Origin: an uncultured Acetatifactor sp.
Lineage (GTDB): Bacteria; Bacillota; Clostridia; Lachnospirales; Lachnospiraceae
Assembly: GCA_910585805.1 (NCBI GenBank)
Contig: CAJUFB010000013.1
Location: 13,481-77,480 of the forward strand
Direction: 5' to 3'
Length of the DNA: 64,000 bases
Positions 8,867 through 16,661 of the stretch are shown here, in pieces. The position numbers and the translations under genes were made by a program. A model generated the notes under the pieces. That model worked only from the letters and a program-made list of their open reading frames with translations. It did not search any database and was not told the DNA's origin. Within the stretch, counting starts at the first letter, position 1; every line of letters begins with the position of its first letter.

Positions 8867-9775
8867 ATGATGAAGACAGCAGTATTAGATATTGGCGGGA
8901 CTGCCATAAAGTCCGGCATTTGGGACGGAAAAGAGATCGGGATGTTCCGGGAATGGGAGACGATGGCTTCCCGGGGCGGCAAGGCTCTGATGGAGCGGGC
9001 AAAGGCGATTCTGCGGACCTTCGGGACATTTGATGCCATCGGTGTCAGCACGGCAGGACAGGTGGATACATCCGCGGGAAAGATCCACTATGCAAACGAC
9101 AACATCCCGGGTTACACGGGCACGCCGGTGAAGGATATTCTGGAGCAGGAATTCCATGTGCCTGTGGCGGTGGAAAATGATGTGAATGCGGCGGCGCTGG
9201 GAGAAATGTATAACGGAGCGGCAAAGGGACTGGCCGATTTCCTGTGTCTGACCTACGGCACGGGAGTGGGCGGCGCCATAGTCATGGACGGCAGGGTGAG
9301 ACAGGGCAGCAATTACGGCGGCGGAAGCTTCGGCGGGATACTGGTTCATCCGGAAGACTGTCATCCGGGAGAACCGTGGAGCGGATGTTATGAAAAATAC
9401 GCCTCTGCAACTGCGCTTGTGAACAGAGTGAAAAGGATCGATCCGGAATTGGATGACGGACGGAAAATCTTTGATGCGTTCGGGCGAAGTGAAGTAAGGG
9501 CGGTTGTGGACGGCTGGATAGACGAGATCGTATACGGGCTTGTCACCTTGATTCACATATTCAACCCCTCTGATATTCTGCTGGGAGGCGGGATTCTGGC
9601 TCAGTCTTATATCATAGAAGAGGTTCGAAGGAGGGTTGTGCTGCTGATCGACTCCAATATGAGTCATGTGCGGATCCGACAGGCATCTCTGGGCAACCTG
9701 GCGGGGCTGACAGGCGCGGCCATGCTGGCGTCTGTCCATGCCAGGGCGAATGAGAGATCTGATCACAGCATCTGA
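8867..9775 (+). CDS. ROK-family kinase, probable N-acetylmannosamine kinase
   Basis: ROK-family sugar kinase; next to nanE the likely reaction is phosphorylation of N-acetylmannosamine. The 302-residue protein opens with the phosphate-binding motif LDIGGTAIKSGIWDG, has VENDVNAAALGE with the catalytic Asp, and LTYGTGVGGAIVMDG. The usual ROK zinc-binding CxCGxxGCxE is replaced by a shorter form around GEPWSGCYEKYAS, as in several clostridial ROK sugar kinases. ATG 8867 and ATG 8870 are adjacent and cannot be told apart; the ribosome site is weak, so translation may be coupled to nanE. It could instead act on another hexose. Confidence 0.8.
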   Translation: MMKTAVLDIGGTAIKSGIWDGKEIGMFREWETMASRGGKALMERAKAILRTFGTFDAIGVSTAGQVDTSAGKIHYANDNIPGYTGTPVKDILEQEFHVPVAVENDVNAAALGEMYNGAAKGLADFLCLTYGTGVGGAIVMDGRVRQGSNYGGGSFGGILVHPEDCHPGEPWSGCYEKYASATALVNRVKRIDPELDDGRKIFDAFGRSEVRAVVDGWIDEIVYGLVTLIHIFNPSDILLGGGILAQSYIIEEVRRRVVLLIDSNMSHVRIRQASLGNLAGLTGAAMLASVHARANERSDHSI

Positions 9776-9809
9776 TCCTGATGTATACAATTTTTTTCCG
9801 GGACAGGTA

Positions 9810-9838
9810 TTGACAGCCTGTACCATATATGTTACAGT
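9810..9838 (+). promoter_or_regulatory. Sigma-A promoter driving the riboswitch leader
   Basis: TTGACA (9810-9815), 17-base spacer, TACAGT (9833-9838). The predicted transcript starts near 9845, just before the aptamer. Confidence 0.75.
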
Positions 9839-9855
9839 AAGGAACAAATGAAAAT

Positions 9856-9945
9856 ACCCGTGAGGGAGTAGTAGCGCGCAATGCGTGACAAGTCAACAAA
9901 CTCGGCCTTTGGTCTGGCTTGTCTTAAAGAACGAGACTCATACAT
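9856..9945 (+). promoter_or_regulatory. yybP-ykoY (Mn2+) riboswitch aptamer
   Basis: The sequence has the hallmarks of the manganese-sensing yybP-ykoY element: P1 strand TGAG (9861-9864) followed directly by GGAGTAG, then an inner helix GACAAG (9887-9892) pairing with CTTGTC (9918-9923), then CGAGA followed by the closing strand CTCA (9937-9940). This matches the class arrangement in which a P1 strand flanks GGAGUAG on one side and GCAAGA on the other. Downstream are a CAGGT/ACCTG hairpin (9950-9963) and a T-rich run near 10000 that could form the expression platform. It precedes a cation exchanger gene, the typical kind of target. Confidence 0.82.
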
Positions 9946-10040
9946 AGCCAGGTGCTTACCTGCTTTTTCGGCAGGGCAGAGCATTTGTCTGTGCATGGGT
10001 TTTTCTTTTGGAAAAATACGAAAGAAAGAGGATGGTAGAA

Positions 10041-11003
10041 ATGGAACTGACAATGATTATTTTCCTGTTTATCGTGGGCATCGTGTTTATCGTAAAGGGC
10101 GGAGATTATTTTGTGGATGCGGCTTCCTGGATCGCGGAAGTCAGCGGGATTCCCAAGCTGATCATCGGCGCCACCATAGTCAGTCTGGCAACGACGCTTC
10201 CGGAGATGCTGGTATCCGTCATGGCGGCGGCAAAGGGCAGCGTGGATATGGCCATCGGAAATGCGGTGGGCAGCGTGACGGCGAACATTGGTCTGATTAT
10301 GGCGATTTCTCTGGTGTGTATGCCGGCAGTGATCAAGCGCGGAGATTATCTGATCAAATCAGTTTTGATGCTTGTGGCAGCAGGGCTGATCGTGTTGTCC
10401 GGATTTAAGGGTGAGATAGGAATGGCAATTTCGGCGGCGCTGATTTTGATCTTCGTCTTATTTTTATGGGAAAACATTGCTTCGGCCAGGCGTTCCATGA
10501 AGGCGGAAGAGGGAGGAGAGGAAAAGAAGAAGATCAGCGGGAAAAAGGAAGTGATAACGAACCTGATCAAATTTGCAGTGGGAGCAGTGGGGATTGTATG
10601 GGGTGCTGACCTGCTGGTAGATAACGGCAGTGCACTGGCCGCTATGATCGGCATTCCGGAGCGGGTCATCGGTGTGACGATCATTGCTGTGGGAACTTCA
10701 CTGCCGGAGCTGATCACTACGATTACCGCCATTATAAAGAAACAGTCTTCACTTTCCGTGGGGAATATCCTGGGAGCAAATATCATAGACCTGACCCTGA
10801 TCCTGCCTGTGAGCGCCTTTGTGTCCGGAAAAGCGCTGCCTATCGCAGAGACCTCCACGAGGCTGGATCTTCCGGCGTGCCTGGTTGTGGGCTGCATTGC
10901 GATCATCCCGGCGATGATCTCTGAAAAGTTCCAGAAATGGCAGGGGCTGCTGCTGCTGGCGGTTTACGCAGTGTATCTGTTCCTGACGCTGGGGGCAGTG
11001 TAA
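10041..11003 (+). CDS. CaCA-family cation exchanger (YrbG type), probably Mn2+ responsive
   Basis: Membrane antiporter of the Ca2+/cation superfamily. The 320-residue protein has about ten transmembrane helices and the two internal alpha repeats: GATIVSLATTLPEMLVSVMAA near residue 40 and GVTIIAVGTSLPELITTITAI near 210, each with the ion-binding acidic residue. A charged cytoplasmic loop (EEGGEEKKKISGKKE) separates the halves. ATG 10041 is chosen because AGAGG lies upstream at good spacing; ATG 10032 overlaps that site. The Mn2+ riboswitch in its leader suggests that it exports manganese (or handles Mn2+ with Ca2+), an inference from regulation and not from sequence alone. Confidence 0.88.
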   Translation: MELTMIIFLFIVGIVFIVKGGDYFVDAASWIAEVSGIPKLIIGATIVSLATTLPEMLVSVMAAAKGSVDMAIGNAVGSVTANIGLIMAISLVCMPAVIKRGDYLIKSVLMLVAAGLIVLSGFKGEIGMAISAALILIFVLFLWENIASARRSMKAEEGGEEKKKISGKKEVITNLIKFAVGAVGIVWGADLLVDNGSALAAMIGIPERVIGVTIIAVGTSLPELITTITAIIKKQSSLSVGNILGANIIDLTLILPVSAFVSGKALPIAETSTRLDLPACLVVGCIAIIPAMISEKFQKWQGLLLLAVYAVYLFLTLGAV

Positions 11004-11091
11004 GGAAAATTTCGTATTTCCTTTTTCAAAAGTACCAGGCATAACACCGGATCATCAATGGAACATAGTCTAAGCGAAAGAAGAACACATA

Positions 11092-11136
11092 CAGGGCATA
11101 TCAGATGGGGAAACTTATCTGGTATGCCCTGTTTTT
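11092..11136 (+). terminator. Terminator of the cation exchanger
   Basis: A 15-base stem, CAGGGCATATCAGAT (11092-11106) with ATCTGGTATGCCCTG (11117-11131), one mismatch, followed by TTTTT (11132-11136). The T-run is on the plus strand, so it serves the exchanger and not the minus-strand gene that also ends here. Confidence 0.88.
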
Positions 11137-11168
11137 ACGGATTATGACAGGATCGAACAAACATTCTG

Positions 11169-13193
11169 TCAGTCCGAAGTGATCACGGAAATGGGGCTGT
11201 CCTCCGGCAGATTTTCCAGAATGGTATTCTGTCCGCACCATACGGCCTGAAAATTACTTAAGTTTTCCAGAGGCTTTAAGCTGGTGACATTGTTGTCCGT
11301 AATGTCCAGGTACTGCAGCCTGGGGAGCTTTTCCACAAAATCGATGCTGTCCAGCTTCAGTGAGGCCAGGTAGAGCTCTGTCAGGTTCGGAAAATGTTCA
11401 AACATATCGTAATGCTCCGACAGGCTGACCGCATCCCCGTTATTATAGCTGGGGTCCTTTAAAATGGTGATGTCGCTCAGAGACAATATCTCCAGGGTTT
11501 CGTTGTTGGGCAGACTGTCGAAATCCATTCCCACCTGGCACTCATCCAGATACAGATAACGCAGTGTGGGAATCCCGAATATTTCTTCGATATTTCCGAA
11601 GACAGATGTGTCTTCCAAGCTCAGCGTAGTCAGGTTCGGAAGGCGCGTCAGCGGCTCCAGGGAATCCACATAGGAGGAGAAGTCGTTGATCACCAGGGTA
11701 GTCAGGCCCTGCATGGAGGTGATGGCATCCAGTTCCCAGCCGGAGCAGTCCTCCAGGGTCAGGTAGGTGACACTGGCGACATCCCGCAGAGGAGACAGGT
11801 CTCCCGCATATTTGACGGAAAGCTGCTGCAGCTGTGTCAGGCCTGCAAGGGAAGGAAGGGCTCCGCCGTAATTTAATTCCAGATCCAGATTGGTCAGCCG
11901 GGTCAGTCCGCTGATAACGGAATAGTCGTCAATTTCGGTATTGTCAATCAGGGACAGCTGGGTCAGCCCGGGACAGGATTCCAGCGCGCTGATGCTGGAA
12001 ACCTGGGTATCTTCTATACCGAAGCTGGTCAGATTCGGCATCTGTCTGATGAAATCGATGCTTTTCAGCTGAGAGGACTGGATACTCAGTTCCTCCAGGT
12101 TTGTCAGCGTCATAAGCGGGCTGTAGTCGTTTACGTCGTCGCAGTCGGCAAGGCGCAGACCGAGCAGGTCAGGAAACTGCGACAGGGCAGAGATGTCCTT
12201 CACGGATGTGTAATTCAGGTCCAGGTATAACAGATTCGGGAAAGCGTCTATTCCGTCCAGACTGTTCTTAAAAATGCTGTCATACACACCCAGGTCGGTG
12301 ATATTTTCCGGATGAGGGATGATGTCGGCCAGTTCCTCGAAGGTATTTTCCGCATAGACGGCATACAGGCTGTTCAGGCCTTTCAGATCCCCTTTTTCCA
12401 GATCATCGTCTATGGAAAACCATTCCAGTCCCGTAAAGGAGGACAGGTCGGAGAGTTCCATCCCGGAATCCGTCTGGTAAGTCAGCGACTGGGTATCACC
12501 GCTGGAAAGCTGATAGTAAATTACCTTGTCGTCTCTGTTGATCTGCAGGGCGGTAAGGCTGGCGTATTCCTCCGCTGTAATATTCTGGTAAGGCTTCTCC
12601 CAGATGGCTTCCGCAATCAGACAGAAGAATTCGGATCGGGGTAAAGCTGCGCTTGAAGCGGAATCATCCGCGGACCCCCTGCTGCCGGACTCCCGGGAAG
12701 CGGCGGGACTTTCTCCGGCAGAGGAACTGCTTTCCTCCCTGCGGGAGACGGAAGGACCTGTTTCCGGGCGGCCATGCGCAAGCAGATCATCCAGGGCGCC
12801 GGAGCGGAAGAGAACGATTCCTACAAGTGCAGCCAGAGAGACGACGCCCAGAGATATTGCCGTCACGATGGCGACGGCGGGATTGCTGTCGCCGCTGCTT
12901 TTCGTTGTGGTATAGGTTCCGGAGGCGGATTGCCGCGGCGCGCTGCCGGAGCCTGTCTGCTGCCCGGAAGTGTATCCGCCGGCGCTCCGGGAGCCGGACT
13001 GTGTGGAAGCGCTGTAACTGTCTGTGGTCTGATAGCCGGTCTGCTGTGAAGAACTATATGCTCCGCCGTTTGCTGTCCCGTCCTGCGCATTCTGGCTCCT
13101 TGTGTAGTAGCCGCATTTTCTGCAGGTCATCCGGCCGTCCATCAGTTTCAGTTTTGCGCCGCACATGGGGCATTTTGTTGATTCTTTTGCCAT
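11169..13193 (-). CDS. Zinc-ribbon, single-TM, leucine-rich-repeat surface protein
   Basis: A 674-residue protein of unknown function. The N-terminus is a cytoplasmic zinc ribbon with CPMC at residues 8-11 and CRKC at 24-27. A Ser/Gly/Gln/Thr-rich linker (about 31-104) leads to one transmembrane helix (about 105-130, NPAVAIVTAISLGVV), a second Ser-rich linker, and an outside region with at least ten leucine-rich repeats of the internalin/SDS22 type (pattern LxxLxLxxNxLxxL, for example PRLQYLDITDNNVTSLKPLENL near the end). The chosen ATG has GGAG upstream, and a promoter at 13264-13291 excludes the longer frame that begins at 13307. The zinc ribbon suggests an intracellular partner; the LRR part suggests binding outside. 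Confidence 0.8.
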   Translation of the reverse strand: MAKESTKCPMCGAKLKLMDGRMTCRKCGYYTRSQNAQDGTANGGAYSSSQQTGYQTTDSYSASTQSGSRSAGGYTSGQQTGSGSAPRQSASGTYTTTKSSGDSNPAVAIVTAISLGVVSLAALVGIVLFRSGALDDLLAHGRPETGPSVSRREESSSSAGESPAASRESGSRGSADDSASSAALPRSEFFCLIAEAIWEKPYQNITAEEYASLTALQINRDDKVIYYQLSSGDTQSLTYQTDSGMELSDLSSFTGLEWFSIDDDLEKGDLKGLNSLYAVYAENTFEELADIIPHPENITDLGVYDSIFKNSLDGIDAFPNLLYLDLNYTSVKDISALSQFPDLLGLRLADCDDVNDYSPLMTLTNLEELSIQSSQLKSIDFIRQMPNLTSFGIEDTQVSSISALESCPGLTQLSLIDNTEIDDYSVISGLTRLTNLDLELNYGGALPSLAGLTQLQQLSVKYAGDLSPLRDVASVTYLTLEDCSGWELDAITSMQGLTTLVINDFSSYVDSLEPLTRLPNLTTLSLEDTSVFGNIEEIFGIPTLRYLYLDECQVGMDFDSLPNNETLEILSLSDITILKDPSYNNGDAVSLSEHYDMFEHFPNLTELYLASLKLDSIDFVEKLPRLQYLDITDNNVTSLKPLENLSNFQAVWCGQNTILENLPEDSPISVITSD

Positions 13194-13263
13194 GGTATTC
13201 ATCATCTCCATATTGTAGTTTTCGGATATCCTGCTTTGCCGCAGGCTTTTCGTATACGAATTA

Positions 13264-13291
13264 ATTATAGCAGACAGGAGGCTTTTTGCAA
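13264..13291 (-). promoter_or_regulatory. Sigma-A promoter of the LRR gene
   Basis: Read on the minus strand: TTGCAA (13291-13286), 16-base spacer, TATAAT (13269-13264). It lies about 70 bases before the chosen start. The rest of the gap 13292-13507 is A+T rich with no other feature seen. Confidence 0.6.
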
Positions 13292-13507
13292 ACCGGGTAC
13301 TTTTCAAATTTCTTCGGAAACGTGGTTTTTCCGCAAAAATCAGAGATATAAACCCTAAAAATTCTATCTTTTTTCAGAACCCGACAAAATACCGGAAATT
13401 TAAAGAATCTTGATGAAATCTGTGGGGTAGAGAGAATCGGGAAAACCAGGTACAATCGGATATAGAAAAACAAAGCGGATGCGGAACTGATAACAGGAGG
13501 TGAAAGA

Positions 13508-13896
13508 ATGCTGCAAGAGAAAGGGACACAGATGCCGGACAGAAGAAAAAAGGACAGCAGTAGATGTATGAGGCTGCTAGAGTAGACGGGGCCGGGAGGT
13601 GGCAGATGATCCGAAGTATTACAATTCCGTCGCTTATGCCGACCTATTTTGTGCTGTTGGTTCTGGCAGTGGCTAATTTTCTGTCAAATGGCATGGAACA
13701 ATATTTTGTGTTTCAGAATGCGTTTAATAAGGAGTATATTCAGGTTCTGGACCTGTATGTATACAATATCGGTCTGGGCGGGAAGAGTTTTTCACTGGCA
13801 ACGGCAGTGGGTATGCTGAAAACCATCGTCAGCATTACACTTTTGATCATTGTCAATGCCGTGTCGAAAAAAGTCAGAGGAGAAAGCATCATATGA
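13508..13896 (+). pseudogene. CUT1 sugar ABC permease (LplB type) with N-terminal deletion
   Basis: A ribosome site (CAGGAGG) precedes ATG 13508, which opens MLQEKGTQMPDRRKKDSSR, a typical charged permease N-terminus, but this frame stops at 13585. From 13564, in a different frame, comes the C-terminal third of an LplB-type permease: the EAA loop YEAARVDGAGRWQMI followed by two membrane helices and VSKKVRGESII. The membrane segments that should lie between are missing. The simplest explanation is an internal deletion of several hundred bases that also shifted the frame. The next permease overlaps its stop codon (ATGA at 13893), so the operon order permease-permease-binding protein is intact apart from this loss. 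Confidence 0.82.
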
Positions 13897-14858
13897 GAAA
13901 GGTTACAGGAACATGGACACCCGGCAGGAAACAGACAGAACAGCCGGTCCTGCGGCAGCGTCATAAATCCGGGTCATTCGGGGATATTGTTTTCCGCATC
14001 TGCAACTATACCGTATTTCTGCTGTTTACACTGGTGTGTGTATATCCCTTTTACTATCTTATCATCAACACGATAAGTTCAAACGAACTGAGCGCCAGCG
14101 GACAGATTACGCTGCTGCCCCGGGGGATTCACTTTAACAATTACGCGGAGGTTTTTAAACTGAACGGGCTGAGTGCCGCCTTTGGCATATCTGTGGCCAG
14201 GACGGTGCTGGGCACGGCTGGAACGGTCATGGTTTCCGCTTTTCTTGGTTATATGTTCACACAGAAGAAAATGTGGAAGCGGAAATTCTGGTACCGTTTT
14301 CTGGTCATCACCATGTATTTTAACGCAGGCATCATCCCCATGTTTATTACCATGAAGATGCTGCACCTGGTGAACAGCTTTTGGGTGTATGTGATACCGG
14401 CGCTTGTACAGCCCTACAATATTATTTTGGTAAAGACTTATGTGGAATCCATTCCCGTATCCATGGAAGAGGCGGCGGAAATAGACGGTGCCGGGGTCCT
14501 GCAGCGTTTTGTGAAAATAATCCTTCCGCTGTGTGTCCCGATCCTGGCCACCATTGCAATCTTCTCGGCCGTAGGACAGTGGAACGCATTCAATGATACG
14601 CTGATGTATGTTACGGACCAGAAGCTCTATTCGCTGCAGTATCTGCTGTATACTTATTTGAATCAGGCAAGCTCTCTTGCCAAGATGATAAAGAGCAGCG
14701 GAATTGCGAATATGACAACATCCCTGGCCACGCAGCAGACGCCCTCTTCCATTCGCATGACAGTATCTGTGATAGTGGTATTGCCCATACTGTGCATATA
14801 TCCGTTTTTTCAAAGGTATTTCGTGCGGGGAATTATGATCGGAGCGGTGAAGGGGTGA
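13893..14858 (+). CDS. CUT1 carbohydrate ABC transporter permease (LplC/YtcP type)
   Basis: Second membrane subunit of a sugar importer of the LplABC group. The 321-residue protein has six transmembrane helices and the cytoplasmic EAA loop SMEEAAEIDGAGVLQRF that docks on the ATPase; the end RYFVRGIMIGAVKG is typical of the group. It overlaps the broken first permease by four bases and is followed after 54 bases by the binding-protein gene. No ATPase is encoded nearby; CUT1 systems often share an MsmK-type ATPase. With its partner permease truncated, it may have no heterodimer partner from this locus. Confidence 0.92.
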   Translation: MRKVTGTWTPGRKQTEQPVLRQRHKSGSFGDIVFRICNYTVFLLFTLVCVYPFYYLIINTISSNELSASGQITLLPRGIHFNNYAEVFKLNGLSAAFGISVARTVLGTAGTVMVSAFLGYMFTQKKMWKRKFWYRFLVITMYFNAGIIPMFITMKMLHLVNSFWVYVIPALVQPYNIILVKTYVESIPVSMEEAAEIDGAGVLQRFVKIILPLCVPILATIAIFSAVGQWNAFNDTLMYVTDQKLYSLQYLLYTYLNQASSLAKMIKSSGIANMTTSLATQQTPSSIRMTVSVIVVLPILCIYPFFQRYFVRGIMIGAVKG

Positions 14859-14912
14859 TGGAAAGAGGGGACTGTATGATCAAACGCAAAACTAAGATCA
14901 GGAGGTAAAATA

Positions 14913-16646
14913 ATGAGGAAAAAGTCAGGAAAAATGAGGAGAAAGATGCTGGCATCAGCAGTCTGCGCAGCAATGGCAGCTGCTGCCCTGAGCGGATGCG
15001 GTTCCGGTGAAGGATCGGGAGAACTGCTGAAAGTGGATGTCTTTGACAGTCTTGCAAATTATCAGGGCATTCAGTCCGGCTGGTATGGAAAACTGGTCAG
15101 GGATAAATTCGGGCTGGAACTGAATATCATATCCCCGATTGTCTCGGGAGGCGGGGAGTCACTTTTTGAAACCCGTGCTGCCGGCGGGGAAGTGGGAGAC
15201 ATCATCATGGTCGGTGCAGGTTCCGGAAGAGCCCAGGGGCTGGTGGATGCAGGCCTGGTCATGGATATCACGGAGTATCTGGAAGGCGAAGAAAATCTTG
15301 CGAAGTACCGCGGGGCCATAGAGGCATCCAATGAGAACTGGATCAAACAGGACGGCCTGTACATGATTCCTTCGGAAATGACAGAACAGAGCGGCTCGGT
15401 TTCCTGTGAGGCCGGCGGCGAGCCTACTACCGGCGTTTATTTCAGATGGGATCTGTATAAGCAGCTGGGCTATCCGCAGATGAAGACAGAGGAGGATATG
15501 CTCACCGTGCTGAAGGACATGCAGGAGATTTGCACGGAGAGCGATTCCGGCAAGAAGGTGTACGCATTTTCGTTTTTCAAAGACTGGGACAATATCCTGA
15601 TGGAAGCGGCACGGCAGGGGTTCAGTTATTATGGATACGGAATGGAAGGCTTCTGCCTGTTCAAGCCGGATGGAAGCGCGTACCAGGATGCCCTGGCAGA
15701 CGATTCCGAGTACATCAGGACGTTGAGACTTTTCTTTGATGCGAATCAGATGGGACTGATCGATCCGGAATCCACCACCCAGGATTATGATACGCTGTAT
15801 GCGAAATATCAGGACGGTGCCGTCCTTTACTGCCCATGGGCGTGGTACGGAAAAGCGGCATACAATACAACGGAGCACCTGAATGCAGGAAAAGCCATGG
15901 CATTTGTACCCATAGAGGATATGCAGATTTATTCTTACGGCTGTTATCCCCAGGGAAATGCCAACGACCTGTGCATCATGATCGGCAAGGATGCGGAAGA
16001 TCCTCAGCGGATCATGGATTTCATCGACTGGATGTATTCACCGGAGGGGATCAACGCTTCCATGCAGGGCTCCGGTCCGGAGGGACTGACCTGGGAGATG
16101 AAGGACGGGCGGCCGGTGCTGACGGAGTTCGGCATGGAAGCTGTCCTCGGAGACGGCAGCAGGGTGACGGTTCCGGAGGAATGGGGCACGGGCAGCTATG
16201 CAGAGGGCAAAAACCAGCTGAATATCAAGACAGTGGCTCCCACTGAGATCAATCCGGATACCGGTGTTCCCTACACCAGTACCATGTGGGAGAGCATCCT
16301 GGAAATGGACAGCACTGAGATCGGGGACGACTGGAAGGAAAAAATGGGTTACAGCACCCCTATGGAATATCTCATCGCCAGTGACAGGCTGCTGGTATCG
16401 CCGGGGATTTCCGTGGCACTTCCGGATGAATCAGCGGATGTCGTGACCATCCGTAGCCAGTGCAAGTCCATTGTGGTGGAAAAATCCTGGCAGATGATCT
16501 TCGCAAAGGATGAGGCGGAATTCGAAGCACTGCTGACGGAAATGCGGGATACCGTGAAGGGCCTGGGATACGATGAGATCTATCAGATCGATCTGGAAAA
16601 CGCACAGGCAAAACAGGTGGAAAGAGACAAAATGCTCCGGGAATAA
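14913..16646 (+). CDS. Extracellular solute-binding lipoprotein (LplA/YtcQ type)
   Basis: Substrate-binding protein of the sugar ABC importer, anchored to the outer face of the membrane as a lipoprotein. The 577-residue chain starts with a signal peptide ending in the lipobox LSGC (Cys29), then the two-lobed family 1 binding fold, with VFDSLANYQGIQSGWYGKL near the start of the mature protein and PQRIMDFIDWMYSPEG near residue 365. The ribosome site is AGGAGG. The size (over 500 residues) is typical for binding proteins of oligosaccharides, often uronide or pectin fragments in this group, but the ligand cannot be read here. It converges with yesN-type regulator genes. Confidence 0.92.
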   Translation: MRKKSGKMRRKMLASAVCAAMAAAALSGCGSGEGSGELLKVDVFDSLANYQGIQSGWYGKLVRDKFGLELNIISPIVSGGGESLFETRAAGGEVGDIIMVGAGSGRAQGLVDAGLVMDITEYLEGEENLAKYRGAIEASNENWIKQDGLYMIPSEMTEQSGSVSCEAGGEPTTGVYFRWDLYKQLGYPQMKTEEDMLTVLKDMQEICTESDSGKKVYAFSFFKDWDNILMEAARQGFSYYGYGMEGFCLFKPDGSAYQDALADDSEYIRTLRLFFDANQMGLIDPESTTQDYDTLYAKYQDGAVLYCPWAWYGKAAYNTTEHLNAGKAMAFVPIEDMQIYSYGCYPQGNANDLCIMIGKDAEDPQRIMDFIDWMYSPEGINASMQGSGPEGLTWEMKDGRPVLTEFGMEAVLGDGSRVTVPEEWGTGSYAEGKNQLNIKTVAPTEINPDTGVPYTSTMWESILEMDSTEIGDDWKEKMGYSTPMEYLIASDRLLVSPGISVALPDESADVVTIRSQCKSIVVEKSWQMIFAKDEAEFEALLTEMRDTVKGLGYDEIYQIDLENAQAKQVERDKMLRE

Positions 16647-16661
16647 ACGCTGCAACACGAA

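Noticed and set aside
8107..9775. Complete sialic acid catabolic operon
   Set aside because: Only the epimerase and kinase are present; no lyase, transporter or sialidase is encoded nearby.
12653..13264. Plus-strand Arg/Cys-rich frame opposite the LRR protein
   Set aside because: The composition is that of an antisense frame of a Ser/Gly-rich linker; there is no start signal.
13893..16646. Complete, functional LplABC importer
   Set aside because: The first permease lacks its N-terminal membrane helices and is split between frames.
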